NCBI GenBank assembly: GCA_902762855.1
Contig: CACWPR010000026.1
Coordinates: 1-49,763 of the forward strand
Source: Ruminococcus flavefaciens
GTDB taxonomy: Bacteria > Bacillota > Clostridia > Oscillospirales > Ruminococcaceae
DNA: 49,763 nt
Direction of reading: 5' to 3'
The notes beneath the pieces were generated by a model. The model saw only the letters and a program-made list of their open reading frames with translations. It did no database searches and was not told the DNA's origin. Every line of letters begins with the position of its first letter. Position 1 is the stretch's first letter. Positions 49,524-49,763 of the stretch are shown in pieces. The position numbers and the translations under genes are program-made.

Positions 49524-49603
49524 CAATAGGGATAAATATAGAGGGACGGAGCCAATAGGGCTCCGGAAAAGCGGAGGTGGGGATACCTCTGCTATTGGGG
49601 TAA
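49524..49603 (+). ncRNA. Candidate three-way-junction RNA upstream of a terminator
   Basis: CAATAG (49524-49529) pairs with CTATTG (49592-49597), enclosing GGAGCC-AATAG-GGCTCC (49548-49564) and CGGAGGT-GGGGAT-ACCTCTG (49572-49591). This gives a compact three-way junction. CCAATAG at 49552-49558 can also pair with CTATTGG, so two exclusive folds are possible. With the terminator directly after, it looks like a riboswitch expression platform or a small RNA. I do not recognise the class. Confidence 0.5.
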
Positions 49604-49648
49604 GAAAACAGCCTCCGCTGCGGTTGCGGAGGCTGTTTTCGTTTTTAT
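49604..49648 (+). terminator. Very strong intrinsic terminator
   Basis: A perfect 15-bp stem GAAAACAGCCTCCGC/GCGGAGGCTGTTTTC with a seven-base loop is followed by GTTTTTAT. The A-rich 5' flank also gives some T-run leftward. Confidence 0.92.
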
Positions 49649-49655
49649 CGGACTG

Positions 49656-49763
49656 TCAGTCTTTAGGGCAACACCGCACAAAGACCGCCTGACGTCTTTG
49701 TACTGAATCTGCTTGGATATTTTCCGTCATCTTGCACAGAAATCCCTTGACATACGTCAGTAT
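49656..49763 (-). other. Open frame running off the window edge
   Basis: Reading leftward from the last base, 35 codons are open before TGA at 49658-49656 (product ...GFLCKMTENIQADSVQRRQA..., then FVRCCPKD). There is no start inside the window. It may be the end of a gene, or a translated copy of an intergenic repeat; I recall similar short frames recurring in ruminococcal genomes but cannot confirm it. Confidence 0.25.

Noticed and set aside
1-49763. tRNA genes, insertion sequences, CRISPR arrays or prophage
   Set aside because: No cloverleaf with GGTTCGA-type arm, transposase motif, regular repeat-spacer pattern or phage structural gene was seen.

Overview
The window reads as a chromosomal segment of a Gram-positive, low-to-mid GC Clostridia member, most likely a Ruminococcus (Oscillospiraceae). 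The reasons are the gene order mutS - mutL - miaA - hfq, the cluster yggS - sepF - ylmH - divIVA - ileS - lspA - rluD, a split transketolase, many lipoproteins with Thr/Glu-rich linkers, and a very large pectinolytic enzyme with a poly-Thr linker and a C-terminal type I dockerin, as in cellulosome-forming ruminococci. I make no species call. No tRNA, rRNA, prophage, IS transposase or CRISPR array is visible.

Layout. 331-1077: zinc-ribbon membrane protein with its own promoter and terminator. 1205-6872: miaB followed by three lipoproteins (two clearly paralogous, with Asp-rich DxDxDG motifs) and a YlbF-family protein with a Cys-rich tail. 7051-15254: mutS, a GH3-like lipoprotein, a small hypothetical gene, mutL, two small membrane proteins, miaA and hfq. 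15265-22616: envelope and division genes (HlyD-like adaptor, yggS, sepF, ylmH, divIVA), then ileS, which is broken by a frameshift, and lspA. 22609-26192: rluD-like pseudouridine synthase, a HAD phosphatase and the two transketolase halves. 26392-27863: an AT-richer secreted protein plus a 32-residue peptide gene. 28082-29754: a cysteine-synthase-like enzyme and a CPBP-like membrane protein.

29802-35014 is a small regulated sugar locus. A TetR regulator, a GPH-type symporter and a GH36 alpha-galactosidase run leftward, and a glycosyltransferase-like gene runs rightward. They diverge from an almost perfectly mirror-symmetric promoter/operator. 35096-39164 holds a deformylase-like protein, an anion permease, a Thr-rich anchored protein with a possible nuclease-like C-terminal domain, and uvrC. 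39201-45629 (minus strand) is a dockerin-bearing CE8-PL1 pectinase and its probable regulator, an AraC protein with a sugar-binding-protein-like sensor and a degenerate GGDEF-like region. 45630-46188 has no gene but holds a promoter followed by a GC-rich, hairpin-rich stretch that looks like a structured non-coding RNA. metG (minus) follows from a consensus promoter, then a DUF1836 regulator, a small membrane protein and a second structured RNA candidate ending in a 15-bp terminator stem.

Points most worth checking: the candidate RNAs at about 45814-46075 and 49524-49648; a repeated hairpin with compensatory changes at 6874 and 48262; the 32-residue peptide at 27765; the symmetric divergent operator at 33454-33529; the ileS frameshift; and a YggS that appears to lack its PLP lysine.
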